A stretch of 64,000 bases of DNA from Rhizobium sp. FY34 (GCF_005222845.1 NZ_STFZ01000036.1:427308-491307), one strand, 5' to 3'. Shown: positions 44,576 through 53,581, counted from the stretch's first letter. Notes: generated by a model from the letters alone, not told the origin. Numbers and translations are program-made.

Positions 44576-45336
44576 GTGTGACGCCCGGAGGGAGCCGCTA
44601 CTCCCTCGACGCCTTTCGCCACGAGGCGCTGGGCGAGACGACTTCGACGAATACGGAATGCCTGGCCCGTGCCAGGCTGGGTGATCCGGGGCATCTCTGG
44701 ATCACCGCCGACCGCCAGACGGCAGGCCGTGGCCGCCGCGGCCGCGCCTGGACCTCTGAAACTGGCAATCTTTACGCATCCCTGTTACTGATCGATGCAG
44801 CACCACCGGAACTGCTGGGCTCTCTGCCGCTTGCCGTTTCGCTGGCCGTTTATGGCGCGCTGCGCTGCGTGCTGCCGTTGACGGCCGAACCACTTGAGAT
44901 CAAATGGCCGAATGACGTTCTGATCGGCCGCAAGAAGTCCTGTGGCATCCTTCTGGAATCGGAAGGTCTTGCAGATGGCCGCCGTGCAGTGGTTCTCGGT
45001 ATCGGCATCAATATCCGCCATCGGCCGGATGATGCGCCCTATGGTGTTACCTCGCTGCAGGAACAGGGCTGCCATATTTCAGCTGACGAACTGTTCTCCT
45101 ACCTCTTTCGTGAGATGGCCGAGGTGCTGGAGGCTTGGGACGAGGGCAGGGCGGTCAAGCTGGTCACGGCGCGCTGGCGAGACGCTGCCTGCGGAATTGG
45201 GCAGCCAATCCGTGTCAATCTGCCGGATCGCTCCATAGACGGGCGTTTTGCCGGTATCGATGATCAGGGACTTCTGATACTCGATACCGGAGATCGCGTG
45301 ATGTCCATTGCCGCCGGCGATGTGTTCTATCTTTGA
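44572..45336 (+). CDS. birA: biotin--[acetyl-CoA-carboxylase] ligase
   Basis: Attaches biotin to carboxylase carrier domains. The 254-residue product has the catalytic motif GRGRRGRAWTSETGNLYAS, the biotin/AMP pocket IKWPNDVLIGRKKSCGILLE and GIGINI. No N-terminal helix-turn-helix is present, so it is a monofunctional ligase rather than a BirA repressor. The start is TTG at 44572 overlapping the nuoN stop; a GTG at 44578 is nearly as good. birA after nuoN is a stable order in rhizobia. Confidence 0.92.
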   Translation: MSVTPGGSRYSLDAFRHEALGETTSTNTECLARARLGDPGHLWITADRQTAGRGRRGRAWTSETGNLYASLLLIDAAPPELLGSLPLAVSLAVYGALRCVLPLTAEPLEIKWPNDVLIGRKKSCGILLESEGLADGRRAVVLGIGINIRHRPDDAPYGVTSLQEQGCHISADELFSYLFREMAEVLEAWDEGRAVKLVTARWRDAACGIGQPIRVNLPDRSIDGRFAGIDDQGLLILDTGDRVMSIAAGDVFYL

Positions 45337-45370
45337 TAATGACGACCCTTTACAGTGAAATGAGTGAATG

Positions 45371-47038
45371 ATGGCAAAACAGGACGAACTGGTATTTCTG
45401 CCGCTGGGCGGAGTTGGCGAGATCGGTATGAATCTCGCCCTCTATGGCTATGGCCCGGCCGCGCAACGCCAGTGGATCATGGTTGATTGCGGCGTGACCT
45501 TTGCCGGTCCGGAATTGCCGGGTGTTGACCTGATCCTGCCCGATATCCGTTTTCTCGCCAAGCAGCGCGACCGGTTGAAGGGCATCATCATCACTCATGC
45601 GCATGAAGACCATTACGGCGCGTTGAACGATCTGTGGCCGGGCTTGAACGTGCCCGTCTATGCCTCGCCATTTACGGCCGGCATGCTGGAAGCCAAACGA
45701 GATTATGAAGGCTCGCGGGCGGAAATCCCGATTACGATTTTCCAGGCCGGCGACCGCATCAATGTCGGCCCCTTCGAAATCGAGGCAATCGGGGTGAACC
45801 ACTCGATCCCCGAACCCATGTCGCTTGTCATCCGCACGCCGCTTGGCAATCTCGTGCATACGGGCGACTGGAAGATCGATGCGCATCCCTCGCTCGGCCC
45901 GTTGACCGATGAGGCTCGTTTCCGCGCCGTTGGCGACGAAGGTGTTCTGGCGCTGATGTGCGACAGTACCAATGCCATGCGCGAAGGCGTGTCGCCCTCC
46001 GAGGAAGAAGTATCGGAAGGCCTGCGCAAGGTCATCGAAAGTGCCGAAGGCCGGGTCGCCATCACCACCTTCTCCTCCAATGTCGGGCGTATCCGCTCTA
46101 TTGCCCTGGCGGCAGAGGCTGCCGGTCGCGAGGTGTTGCTGCTCGGTTCCTCGCTGAAGCGCGTCGTCAATGTCGCGCGTGACCTCGGCATCATGGAAGG
46201 GATCAAGCCCTTCATCGCCGAGGATGAATATGGCTATATCCCACGTGACAAGGTGGTGGTCATCCTCACCGGCAGCCAGGGCGAAGCGCGTGCAGCGCTT
46301 GCCAAGCTCTCGCGAGACGAGATGCGCCATGTGGCGCTGACCTCTGGCGATACGGTTGTGTTTTCCTCACGCTCCATTCCCGGCAATGAAAAGGCCATTC
46401 TGGAGATCATGAACGGCCTGATCGAGCAGGGCGTCAAGATCGTGACCGATGCCCAGGCGCTGGTGCATGTGTCGGGCCATCCGCGCCGGAACGAACTTCT
46501 GAAAATGTATGAGTGGATCCGCCCGGAGGTTCTGGTTCCCGTGCATGGCGAAGCAGCCCATCTGACGGCCCAGGCCACGCTTGGCCTTGGAGCCGGTATC
46601 AAGACCGTGCCGAAAGTGCGCAACGGCAATCTGCTGCGTCTGGCGCCTGGCCCAGTGCAGGTGGTCGAAGATATTCCGCATGGCCGTATCTACAAGGATG
46701 GCAAGCTGATCGGCGATCTTGATGAAATGGGTATTTCAGATCGCAAGAAGCTCTCCTATGTGGGGCATGTGGCCGTCAATATCCTGCTGGATAGCCGCTT
46801 GGATTTCCTCGCCGATCCCGATGTCGAGGCCTATGGCCTGCCGGAACTCGATGACGAGGGCGAGAGCATGGTCGATACGCTCTATGATGCGGTGCTGGGC
46901 GCAGTGGAAAGCATTCCGCGCAGCCGCCGCAAGGATCTCGAGACCTTGCGCGAGGCCGTGCGCCGCGCGGTGCGCTCGACGGCCAACACCGCCTGGGGCA
47001 AAAAGCCTGTCGTCACGGTTTTTGTCAGCAAGGTGTGA
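45371..47038 (+). CDS. rnj: ribonuclease J
   Basis: Metallo-beta-lactamase/beta-CASP nuclease of 555 residues with 5' exonuclease and endonuclease activity, active in rRNA and mRNA processing. The zinc motif is THAHEDHYGAL, followed by HTGDWKID and DSTNA; the beta-CASP motifs ITTFSSNVGRIRS and VSGHPRRNEL and the C-terminal domain are present. Two adjacent ATGs (45368, 45371) occur; no strong ribosome site favours either. It lies 34 bases after birA. Confidence 0.95.
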   Translation: MAKQDELVFLPLGGVGEIGMNLALYGYGPAAQRQWIMVDCGVTFAGPELPGVDLILPDIRFLAKQRDRLKGIIITHAHEDHYGALNDLWPGLNVPVYASPFTAGMLEAKRDYEGSRAEIPITIFQAGDRINVGPFEIEAIGVNHSIPEPMSLVIRTPLGNLVHTGDWKIDAHPSLGPLTDEARFRAVGDEGVLALMCDSTNAMREGVSPSEEEVSEGLRKVIESAEGRVAITTFSSNVGRIRSIALAAEAAGREVLLLGSSLKRVVNVARDLGIMEGIKPFIAEDEYGYIPRDKVVVILTGSQGEARAALAKLSRDEMRHVALTSGDTVVFSSRSIPGNEKAILEIMNGLIEQGVKIVTDAQALVHVSGHPRRNELLKMYEWIRPEVLVPVHGEAAHLTAQATLGLGAGIKTVPKVRNGNLLRLAPGPVQVVEDIPHGRIYKDGKLIGDLDEMGISDRKKLSYVGHVAVNILLDSRLDFLADPDVEAYGLPELDDEGESMVDTLYDAVLGAVESIPRSRRKDLETLREAVRRAVRSTANTAWGKKPVVTVFVSKV

Positions 47039-47143
47039 TGACAAGGTGAGGGGGACTGGCGACAGACCCCTTCCTTCCTTCGCATGCTGTTGTCCTCGGA
47101 GTATCGCGCCGGTTGATACTGTCTGTTTCACGGGAGGAAAGTC

Positions 47144-47548
47144 ATGTTGGGTCGCGTCAATCACATCGCTATCGCCGTGCCGGATCTGGAAGCGGCAACC
47201 GCCGTCTATCGTGATACGCTGGGAGCCCGCGTCTCGCAGGCACAGGCACTTCCCGAACATGGCGTGACCGTCGTGTTTGTCGAACTGGACAATACCAAGG
47301 TCGAGCTTCTGGAACCACTTGGTGACAATTCTCCGATTGCCGCCTTTCTCGCCAAGACCCCGTCCGGCGGCATGCATCATATCTGCTATGAAGTGGCCGA
47401 TATTCTCGCTGCCCGCGACCAGCTGAAGGCCTCCGGCGCTCGTGTTCTGGGCGATGGCGAACCGAAGATCGGCGCGCATGGCAAGCCGGTTCTGTTTCTC
47501 CACCCCAAGGATTTTTCAGGCACGCTGGTCGAACTCGAGCAGATATGA
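47144..47548 (+). CDS. mce: methylmalonyl-CoA epimerase
   Basis: Glyoxalase-fold enzyme of 134 residues that interconverts (R)- and (S)-methylmalonyl-CoA in propionate metabolism. Family residues are visible: GRVNHIAIAVPDLEAA (metal His), VVFVELDNTKVELLEPLGD (Glu), GGMHHICYEVADI (His) and FLHPKDFSGTLVELEQ. A GGGAGGAAAG ribosome site precedes the ATG. It sits between rnj and a DUF1467 gene as in other rhizobia. Confidence 0.93.
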   Translation: MLGRVNHIAIAVPDLEAATAVYRDTLGARVSQAQALPEHGVTVVFVELDNTKVELLEPLGDNSPIAAFLAKTPSGGMHHICYEVADILAARDQLKASGARVLGDGEPKIGAHGKPVLFLHPKDFSGTLVELEQI

Positions 47549-47646
47549 CGTGCCATAAAGGTGTGACACCGCGTCTCGCAGACAAGTGCTTTCGTCTTTG
47601 CGCCGAACGGGTTAAAACCTCCGCTCACGGGTAGGGGAAAACATCC

Positions 47647-47925
47647 ATGGCATTTCTGTCAGGCTTTGCGGTCTATTTCATCATCTGGTGGCTGACGCTG
47701 TTTGCCGTTCTGCCGATCGGCTTGCGCACCCAGGGCGAGGAGGGTGTCATCGTGCCCGGTACGGTAGAAAGTGCACCGGCGCGGTTTCGCGGAGTACGTG
47801 TTCTTCTGATCACCACTCTCGTTTCCGGATTGATCTACGGCGCCTGGTATCTCGCCTCGAAATTTCTGGGCTTCAGCCTCTCGTCCCTGCCGCAAATCGT
47901 GCCGGATTTTCGCAGTCAGGGATGA
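47647..47925 (+). CDS. DUF1467 family membrane protein
   Basis: Product of 92 residues with two hydrophobic helices (FAVYFIIWWLTLFAVLPIG and VLLITTLVSGLIYGAWYLA) separated by a conserved polar loop RTQGEEGVIVPGTVESAP. The family is alphaproteobacterial, of unknown function, regularly found between mce and proS. TAGGGGAAA precedes the ATG. A terminator follows at 47974. Confidence 0.9.
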   Translation: MAFLSGFAVYFIIWWLTLFAVLPIGLRTQGEEGVIVPGTVESAPARFRGVRVLLITTLVSGLIYGAWYLASKFLGFSLSSLPQIVPDFRSQG

Positions 47926-48395
47926 GGAAAACCGCCTGACCAAACCCTTCTCCGGCGGCGACAAAGCAAAAAAAAACAAGGCGTTGAAGCCTTGTTTAAA
48001 ATTTCGCGTGATCCTTAACCGTTGCCGGGGCAGCGTGCGAGCGCGCCTAAGATCTGATCCTCCCAAGACTTGACCGCGATTGGCAGAAATTTGAACTTCC
48101 TGCCTCTTTTATGAGCCGAACCTAGCTTAGAGTTTGGGCTTTGTCACCATGAATCTTGGCAGAATTGCTACACTTCCGTAAATTTTTCTTGTTGACAAAA
48201 ATATCACCGGACACGTCACATGGATGGCACATTTATGCCATTCGTCCCGTTTCGAAACATGGGGGCAAGGATATGTCCCGCTCATGAACGCGGGTTCCCT
48301 TCACCCGCCGAAACGGCTATGTAGCGACCCCACACCCAGCCATTCGGTTGCCGATTCCTGCGCGTCAGGGCCGGCCCTCAAACACGGAAAACGCG
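47926..48395 (+). other. intergenic region upstream of proS
   Basis: A terminator lies at 47974-47997. TTGACA at 48192-48197 is a good -35 for proS but its -10 (about 48215) is poor. The stretch 48000-48180 holds no gene that I can support. Confidence 0.45.
47974..47997. terminator. terminator after the DUF1467 gene
   Basis: Arms AAACAAGGC (47974-47982) and GCCTTGTTT (47989-47997) around GTTGAA, with an A-run before and TTTAAAATTT after, so it can work in both directions. Confidence 0.85.
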
Positions 48396-49721
48396 ATGCG
48401 TCTGTCCCGCTATTTCATGCCGATCCTCAAGGAAAATCCCAAGGAAGCGGAAATCGTATCTCACCGCCTGATGTTGCGCGCCGGCATGATCCGCCAGCAG
48501 AGCCAGGGCATCTATTCCTGGCTGCCGCTCGGCAAGCGCGTGCTCGACAAGGTCAACGCCATCGTGCGCGAGGAGCAGAACCGCGCTGGCGCCGTGGAAT
48601 TGTTGATGCCGACGCTGCAATCTGCCGAACTCTGGCAGGAAAGCGGCCGTTACGATGATTACGGCAAGGAAATGCTGCGTATCAAGGACCGCCAGGAGCG
48701 CCCTATGCTCTACGGCCCGACGAATGAGGAGATGATCACCGACATCTTCCGTTCCTCGGTGAAGTCCTACAAGAACCTGCCGCTCAACCTCTATCATATC
48801 CAGCTGAAATTCCGCGACGAGATCCGTCCGCGCTTCGGCACCATGCGCTCGCGTGAATTCCTGATGAAGGATGCCTATTCCTTCGATCTGACGAAGGAAG
48901 GTGCGCTGCATTCCTACAATAAGATGTTCGTCGCTTACCTGCGCACCTTTGCGCGGCTCGGCGTGCGTGCCATTCCGATGCGCGCCGATACCGGGCCGAT
49001 CGGTGGCAATCACAGCCACGAATTCATTATCCTGGCCGATACCGGCGAGTCGGAAGTGTTTTCGCACAAGAGCTTCACCGAGTTCGACATTCCCTCCGTC
49101 GATACGGATTTCGACGATGTCGCGGGCCTGCAGGCGATCTTCGACAAGTGGACTTCTGTCTATGCCGCAACCTCCGAAATGCATGATGCGGATGCCTTTG
49201 CCGCCATCCCCGAGAGCGATCGCCTCTCGGCACGCGGCATTGAGGTTGGCCATATCTTCTACTTCGGCACCAAATATTCCGAGCCGATGGGTGCCAAGGT
49301 GCAGGGGCCGGATGGCAAGGAACACCTTGTCCACATGGGATCCTATGGCATTGGCCCGACACGCCTTGTTCCCGCCATCATCGAAGCCTCGCATGACGAG
49401 AACGGAATCATCTGGCCTGAATCAGTGGCGCCGTTCGATGCCATGGTCATCAGCATGAAGCCGGGCGATGCGGCCTGCGACGATATCTCGACACGGCTCT
49501 ACGGTGCCCTGACGAAGTCCGGCAAGGACGTGCTCTATGACGACACGGATGACCGGGCCGGCACGAAATTCGCCACCGCCGATCTGATTGGCGTTCCGGT
49601 CCAGCTCATCGTTGGTCCGCGTTCCGCCGCCAATGGCGAGGTCGAGGTGAAGGACCGCAAGACGGGCGCCCGCGAGACGATGACCGTCGAAGCGGCGCTG
49701 AACCGGCTGACGACGGCCTGA
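48396..49721 (+). CDS. proS: prolyl-tRNA synthetase, short alphaproteobacterial type
   Basis: Class II aminoacyl-tRNA synthetase of 441 residues that charges tRNA-Pro. Motif 1 and 2 regions are visible (RAGMIRQQSQGIYSWLPLG, YGPTNEEMITDIFRSSVKSYKNLP, FRDEIRPRFGTMRSREFLMKDAYSF) with motif 3 in GSYGIGPTRLVPAIIE. The insertion editing domain of the longer bacterial form is missing, as usual for alphaproteobacteria. ATG at 48396 matches the family start MRLSRYFMPILKENP. Confidence 0.96.
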   Translation: MRLSRYFMPILKENPKEAEIVSHRLMLRAGMIRQQSQGIYSWLPLGKRVLDKVNAIVREEQNRAGAVELLMPTLQSAELWQESGRYDDYGKEMLRIKDRQERPMLYGPTNEEMITDIFRSSVKSYKNLPLNLYHIQLKFRDEIRPRFGTMRSREFLMKDAYSFDLTKEGALHSYNKMFVAYLRTFARLGVRAIPMRADTGPIGGNHSHEFIILADTGESEVFSHKSFTEFDIPSVDTDFDDVAGLQAIFDKWTSVYAATSEMHDADAFAAIPESDRLSARGIEVGHIFYFGTKYSEPMGAKVQGPDGKEHLVHMGSYGIGPTRLVPAIIEASHDENGIIWPESVAPFDAMVISMKPGDAACDDISTRLYGALTKSGKDVLYDDTDDRAGTKFATADLIGVPVQLIVGPRSAANGEVEVKDRKTGARETMTVEAALNRLTTA

Positions 49722-49773
49722 GCATAAAGCACAGGCTCGCCTTAAAGGCCGGCAGCAAGCACAGGGAGACGAG

Positions 49774-51081
49774 ATGGCCAAGGGCGCGACGGACAAGGCG
49801 AAGGTAGAACAGGCGGCAGTGCCTGCCGCTGGTCCCTTTTCGGCTTTCGAACGCATGGTCGCCTGGCGTTACCTGCGCTCGCGCCGCAAGGAAGCCTTCA
49901 TCTCGGTGATTGCCGGCTTCTCCTTTGTCGGCATCATGCTCGGTGTGGCCACGCTCATCATCGTCATGGCGGTGATGAACGGTTTTCGCACCGAACTCAT
50001 CTCGCGCATTCTGGGCATCAACGGCCATATGATCATCCAGCCGATCGATCAGCCGCTGACCGATTACGCACAGCTGTCACAGCGCTTCTCGGCCGTTCCC
50101 GGCGTCAGCATGGCGCTGCCGCTGGTGGAGGGCCAGACGCTTGCCTCCGGCCGTCAGGGTGCCGGTTCCGGTGCCCTGGTGCGCGGCGTGCGCACAGAAG
50201 ACATCGAAAAGCTGAAGGAAGTCTCCGGCAATATCCGCTCGGGCGATCTGACCGGCTTTGCCACCGGCGATGGCGTGCTGGTCGGCTCGCGGCTTGCCGC
50301 CTCGCTTGGGCTTGGCGCCGGCGACCAGATCACCCTCATTTCGCCGGAAGGCGATGTGACGCCGATGGGCGTTACGCCGCGCGTCAAGTCCTACCGCATC
50401 TCCGGCGTCTTCGAGATCGGCATGTCGGAATATGACGCGACGATCATCTATATGCCGCTTTCCGAAGCGCAGGCCTATTTCAATGCCGATGGCCTGGTGC
50501 AGTCGATTGAGCTGTTCCTCACCAATCCGGAAAGCGTCGATGACATGCGCCCGCTGGTGGAGGAGGCTGCCGGTCGCCAGGTGCATATCACCGATTGGCG
50601 CCAGCGCAACCAGACCTTCTTCTCCGCGCTTCAGGTGGAGCGCAATGTGATGTTCATGATCCTGACGCTGATCGTGCTGGTGGCGGCGCTGAACATCATT
50701 TCCGGCCTTATCATGCTGGTGAAGGATAAGGGCCGCGATATCGCCATCCTGCGCACCATGGGCGCCAGTTCCTCGGCCGTGATGCGCATTTTCTTCATGA
50801 CGGGGGCGGCGATCGGCATTGTCGGTACCTTTGCCGGCGTGGCGCTCGGCGTCATCGTCTGCCTCAATATCGAATCCATCCGGCAGTTCTTCTCCTGGGT
50901 CTCCGGCACGATCCTGTTTGATCCGGAACTCTATTTCCTCAGCCAGCTGCCGGCGGAAATGAGCTTTGGCGAAACCTTCTCCGTCGTCATGATGGCGCTG
51001 GTTCTGTCCTTCCTTGCGACCATCTTTCCCGCCTGGCGGGCCTCAAGGCTCGATCCGGTGCAGGCCCTGCGTTACGAATAG
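49774..51081 (+). CDS. lolC: lipoprotein-releasing ABC transporter permease LolC/E
   Basis: Inner-membrane permease of 435 residues that extracts outer-membrane lipoproteins for LolA. The N-terminal MAWRYLRSRR-like segment VAWRYLRSRRKEAFISVIAGFSFVGIMLGVATLIIVMAVMNGFR is the family signature, followed by a periplasmic domain and three C-terminal helices with the FtsX-like motif (KDKGRDIAILRTMGASSSAVMRIF). AGGGAGA precedes the ATG. lolD follows after 15 bases; a single LolC/E-type permease is typical for rhizobia (LolF type). Confidence 0.93.
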   Translation: MAKGATDKAKVEQAAVPAAGPFSAFERMVAWRYLRSRRKEAFISVIAGFSFVGIMLGVATLIIVMAVMNGFRTELISRILGINGHMIIQPIDQPLTDYAQLSQRFSAVPGVSMALPLVEGQTLASGRQGAGSGALVRGVRTEDIEKLKEVSGNIRSGDLTGFATGDGVLVGSRLAASLGLGAGDQITLISPEGDVTPMGVTPRVKSYRISGVFEIGMSEYDATIIYMPLSEAQAYFNADGLVQSIELFLTNPESVDDMRPLVEEAAGRQVHITDWRQRNQTFFSALQVERNVMFMILTLIVLVAALNIISGLIMLVKDKGRDIAILRTMGASSSAVMRIFFMTGAAIGIVGTFAGVALGVIVCLNIESIRQFFSWVSGTILFDPELYFLSQLPAEMSFGETFSVVMMALVLSFLATIFPAWRASRLDPVQALRYE

Positions 51082-51096
51082 GAAGTGATTTCGCCC

Positions 51097-51780
51097 ATGG
51101 CACGCAAAACCGTCCTGAAGCTCAAAGGCGTCGACCGGCAATATGGCCAGGGCGACACGGTGCTGTCGATCCTGAAAGGCGCCGATTTCGAGCTGCATGC
51201 AGGCGAAATCGTCGCGCTGGTCGCCCCTTCCGGCACCGGCAAATCGACGCTCCTGCATCTGGCGGGCCTCTTGGAGCATCCAGATGCCGGCGAGGTTTTC
51301 ATCAATGGCGAGGATTGCGGCCACCAGACCGATGACCGACGCACGGCCATCCGGCGCGGCGATATTGGCTTTGTCTACCAGTTTCACCATCTGCTGCCGG
51401 AATTCACGGCGCTGGAAAATATCATGATGCCGCAGCTGATCGGCGGTCTGTCGAAGAAGGAAGCGGCAGAGCGCGCCGCCCAGCTGCTCGATTACATGCG
51501 CATCGGCCACCGCGCCAGCCATCGCCCTGCGGAACTGTCCGGCGGTGAACAGCAGCGCGTGGCGATTGCCCGTGCGGTGGCCAATGCGCCGCTTCTGCTG
51601 CTGGCAGACGAACCGACCGGCAATCTCGATCCGGAAACCGCATCCTATGTGTTTGATGCGCTGGAAGCGCTGGTGCGTCAGTCCGGCCTTGCGGCCCTGA
51701 TTGCCACCCACAACCATCAGCTGGCGGAGCGCATGGATCGGCGCGTCACCATTGAAGGCGGCAAGATCGTCGAGTTCTGA
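51097..51780 (+). CDS. lolD: lipoprotein-releasing ABC transporter ATPase LolD
   Basis: Cytosolic ATPase of 227 residues powering LolC. Walker A is APSGTGKST near residues 44-52, the signature is LSGGEQQRVAIARAV, and Walker B is LLLADEPTGNLD. LolD-family features include GFVYQFHHLLPEFTALENIMMPQLI. ATG at 51097 gives MARKTVLKLKGVDR; a GTG at 51085 is possible. Confidence 0.95.
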   Translation: MARKTVLKLKGVDRQYGQGDTVLSILKGADFELHAGEIVALVAPSGTGKSTLLHLAGLLEHPDAGEVFINGEDCGHQTDDRRTAIRRGDIGFVYQFHHLLPEFTALENIMMPQLIGGLSKKEAAERAAQLLDYMRIGHRASHRPAELSGGEQQRVAIARAVANAPLLLLADEPTGNLDPETASYVFDALEALVRQSGLAALIATHNHQLAERMDRRVTIEGGKIVEF

Positions 51781-51795
51781 GACGGTCTGGTGAGC

Positions 51796-52404
51796 CTACC
51801 AGCTGCCCGACAGTGGATGACCTGAAAGCGGAATACTCTTCTTTATGCCTTTGGAATCGCTGAGAGAAAGCGCCACCTGCATCTGTTTGGGTGCCTTGCG
51901 GAACCATTGGCTGGCAATCGAGGCCAGGTCGCCAATCATGCCATGGCTGTGCCAATCGGCAAAGCGTCGTGTCATGGCCTCCGGCTCTGATTGGTAGAAG
52001 AAGTCGCCGGACCGGGTGATCTCGTTGACAGAGCCTGCCATGGCGCCAAGCGGTCGTTGGAACATTCGCGATGGCAGCGCCAAATGTTGCGCGCTGTCGG
52101 CAAAGGCCGGCGCCATGAAATCCACCGCCCAGCCTTCCACCTCCACCCAGCAATGGAAATTTTCGCCGGCCCCGGTCACATAGCCATCCTCGCGATGGTC
52201 GGCAAACATCACCACCGTTCCCCCGAGATTATAGGCGGCAAGTCCGCCTTTCGGCGTGGCGCTCAGCTTGTAATGCTGCTTCAGGATGAAGGCGCCGAAG
52301 GTGGCAAAATACATCGAAGCCGTCGCGGGGTCGGCGTTCTGGGCAAGCAGCAGACTGTTGATGACCTTGTAGATCCGGTGATAGTCGCTCTGCTTGATCA
52401 GCAT
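51796..52404 (-). CDS. DUF2026-type protein
   Basis: Product of 202 residues, soluble, with YHRIYKVINSLLLAQ at the N-terminus, GENFHCWVEVEGWAVDFMAPAF (a Cys-His-Asp set compatible with a papain-like/transglutaminase fold), and SQWFRKAPKQMQVALSLSDSKG near the C-terminus. I relate it to DUF2026; function unknown. ATG at 52404 has AAGGG upstream. It sits opposite in strand between lolD (15 bases) and the palindrome-rich gap before dnaE, so it looks like an insertion into the usual lolD-dnaE order. Confidence 0.65.
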   Translation of the reverse strand: MLIKQSDYHRIYKVINSLLLAQNADPATASMYFATFGAFILKQHYKLSATPKGGLAAYNLGGTVVMFADHREDGYVTGAGENFHCWVEVEGWAVDFMAPAFADSAQHLALPSRMFQRPLGAMAGSVNEITRSGDFFYQSEPEAMTRRFADWHSHGMIGDLASIASQWFRKAPKQMQVALSLSDSKGIKKSIPLSGHPLSGSW

Positions 52405-52525
52405 GTCTGTGCCCTTGCGTCGTCTCGAGTGTCGCGCTTCCCCTAGGCCAGCGGGCAGGCGATGTAAACCGTAACGCGACGCAGAGCCGGCAGAGACGGC
52501 GGTGCCGCACACCTGTGCCCGTGAA

Positions 52526-52702
52526 TACCCCCCTCTGCCCTGCCGGGCATCTCCCCCTCAGGGAGGGAGATCGGCCAGTCGATCGCGCTCAGTCCGAAAG
52601 ACGCGGCAGCGCTGGACGAGAGGTTTATTCTAGGTTGGGGCATTGGCCACACGGTGATCTCCCTCCTTGAGGGGGAGATGCCCGGCAGGGCAGAGGGGGG
52701 TA
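52526..52702. repeat. rhizobial palindromic intergenic element (47-bp inverted repeats)
   Basis: Arms 52526-52572 and 52656-52702 are complementary at 46 of 47 positions, enclosing 83 bases. The arm sequence (CCCCCCTCTGCCCTGCCGGG, then CATCTCCCCCTCA) is of the type scattered between genes in Rhizobium and relatives, similar to RIME-like mosaic elements; the assignment to that named family is from memory. Confidence 0.75.
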
Positions 52703-53029
52703 AACCACCTGAACGCACTAACCAGAAAACCACCAACCCGCTGATCCTCCTCACCTTTCCGCAGATCCTCGTGACGGCTCCGAACACCACGATAAAAAAT
52801 CTCATCCCCGCCGCTCCAAGCCATGCCTACACACTCCCCGTCCCGCAGCGGATACACCGGCAGGCGTGCCGGCGATGCGGGGCCGGTCCGGGTCATGGGG
52901 GCAAGACGCAAAACCCCATGCTCCGAGTCCGTCAAAACGGTCTCCCCCCGACGACATGGGAGAAAGGAGAAGCGCGTCGGACGAAAGCGCCAATCCTTGT
53001 CAAGGCGCCCAGCTGCGCGTCGGGTGTGT

Positions 53030-53072
53030 GAGCATGTCCCGTTCGGCGCAGCCGAACGAAAGGTACATGCTC
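53030..53072. repeat. nested palindrome
   Basis: GAGCATGT (53030-53037) pairs with ACATGCTC (53065-53072), and inside it CGTTCGGC (53040-53047) pairs with GCCGAACG (53051-53058) around GCA. It could be an RNA hairpin or a short repeated intergenic palindrome. It does not lie at a gene end. Confidence 0.6.
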
Positions 53073-53415
53073 CAATATTTGAATCGAAGCCAGCTTGCCG
53101 CGATCGAAGATCGCGGGCGGCTTCGTGGGGCACGCATAGGGAAGGACGGTTCGGGGCCTCATCGCCCGTTGTCCGCCCGGTTTGTCTCCTCAAGGGACAG
53201 GCACCGGGAACGGCGATGGATAAAGGCACCAGCCGATCCTTTCAGACAGAGAGGCCGAACCGGCGGATAAAAATGCCGAACGGGGCGCTGAAAGGTGTCA
53301 CCATTACAAAACCTTACGAGGCAGCTTTCAGCGCGCCGTGCGATAGGTGACAGATACGATCACGCCATGGGCAAAAGCTGCCGCGGGGTCGCTTTCCCCT
53401 GTCGAAAGAATCTTT

Positions 53416-53430
53416 GTTCCGTCTTCGTTC
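53416..53430. promoter_or_regulatory. LexA-type SOS box 1 (GTTC-N7-GTTC)
   Basis: GTTC at 53416-53419 and GTTC at 53427-53430 are seven bases apart, the direct-repeat operator of alphaproteobacterial LexA. It lies about 65 bases before the microprotein start. Confidence 0.75.
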
Positions 53431-53445
53431 TTTCTGTTGACAGGG

Positions 53446-53460
53446 GAACATGAACGGAAC
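53446..53460. promoter_or_regulatory. LexA-type SOS box 2 (GAAC-N7-GAAC)
   Basis: GAAC at 53446-53449 and 53457-53460, seven bases apart, is the same operator read on the other strand. It lies between TTGACA (53437-53442) and TATAAA (53465-53470), i.e. where LexA would block the promoter; that -35/-10 spacing (22) is long, so the exact promoter is uncertain. Confidence 0.75.
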
Positions 53461-53494
53461 AAACTATAAACATAACGGAAAAGGGAGACTGCTT

Positions 53495-53581
53495 ATGACT
53501 GAGTTCCTCCGGGATGTAGCCGCTTTCGCCTCCATCATGACCTTTGTCGCCAGTATTGGCGTCCTGATGCTGGCGTTCTGA
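53495..53581 (+). CDS. 28-residue single-helix membrane microprotein, probable SOS-induced
   Basis: The frame MTEFLRDVAAF... has an acidic/basic N-terminus followed by one hydrophobic stretch (ASIMTFVASIGVLMLAF) reaching the C-terminus, consistent with a single inner-membrane helix. AAGGGAG lies seven bases before the ATG, as good a ribosome site as any in the window. Two LexA-type boxes precede it. The size, topology and control match SOS-induced division inhibitors such as the 29-residue SidA of Caulobacter; homology is not claimed. dnaE starts 100 bases downstream on the same strand. Confidence 0.7.
   Translation: MTEFLRDVAAFASIMTFVASIGVLMLAF

Larger units (their letters stand above)
52405..53494. 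other. palindrome-rich intergenic region between the DUF2026 gene and the SOS microprotein
   Basis: About 1.1 kb without a gene that I can support. It holds the 47-bp inverted-repeat element (52526-52702), a bent hairpin (53030-53072), a short palindrome near 53099-53117, and two LexA-type boxes (53416-53460). Several overlapping frames are open on both strands but none shows a recognisable protein. Confidence 0.6.

Noticed and set aside
52630..53350. Open frames on both strands in the gap before dnaE (199 and 175 residues)
   Set aside because: They overlap the inverted-repeat element and each other, and no domain or signal peptide is visible; high GC alone keeps such frames open.
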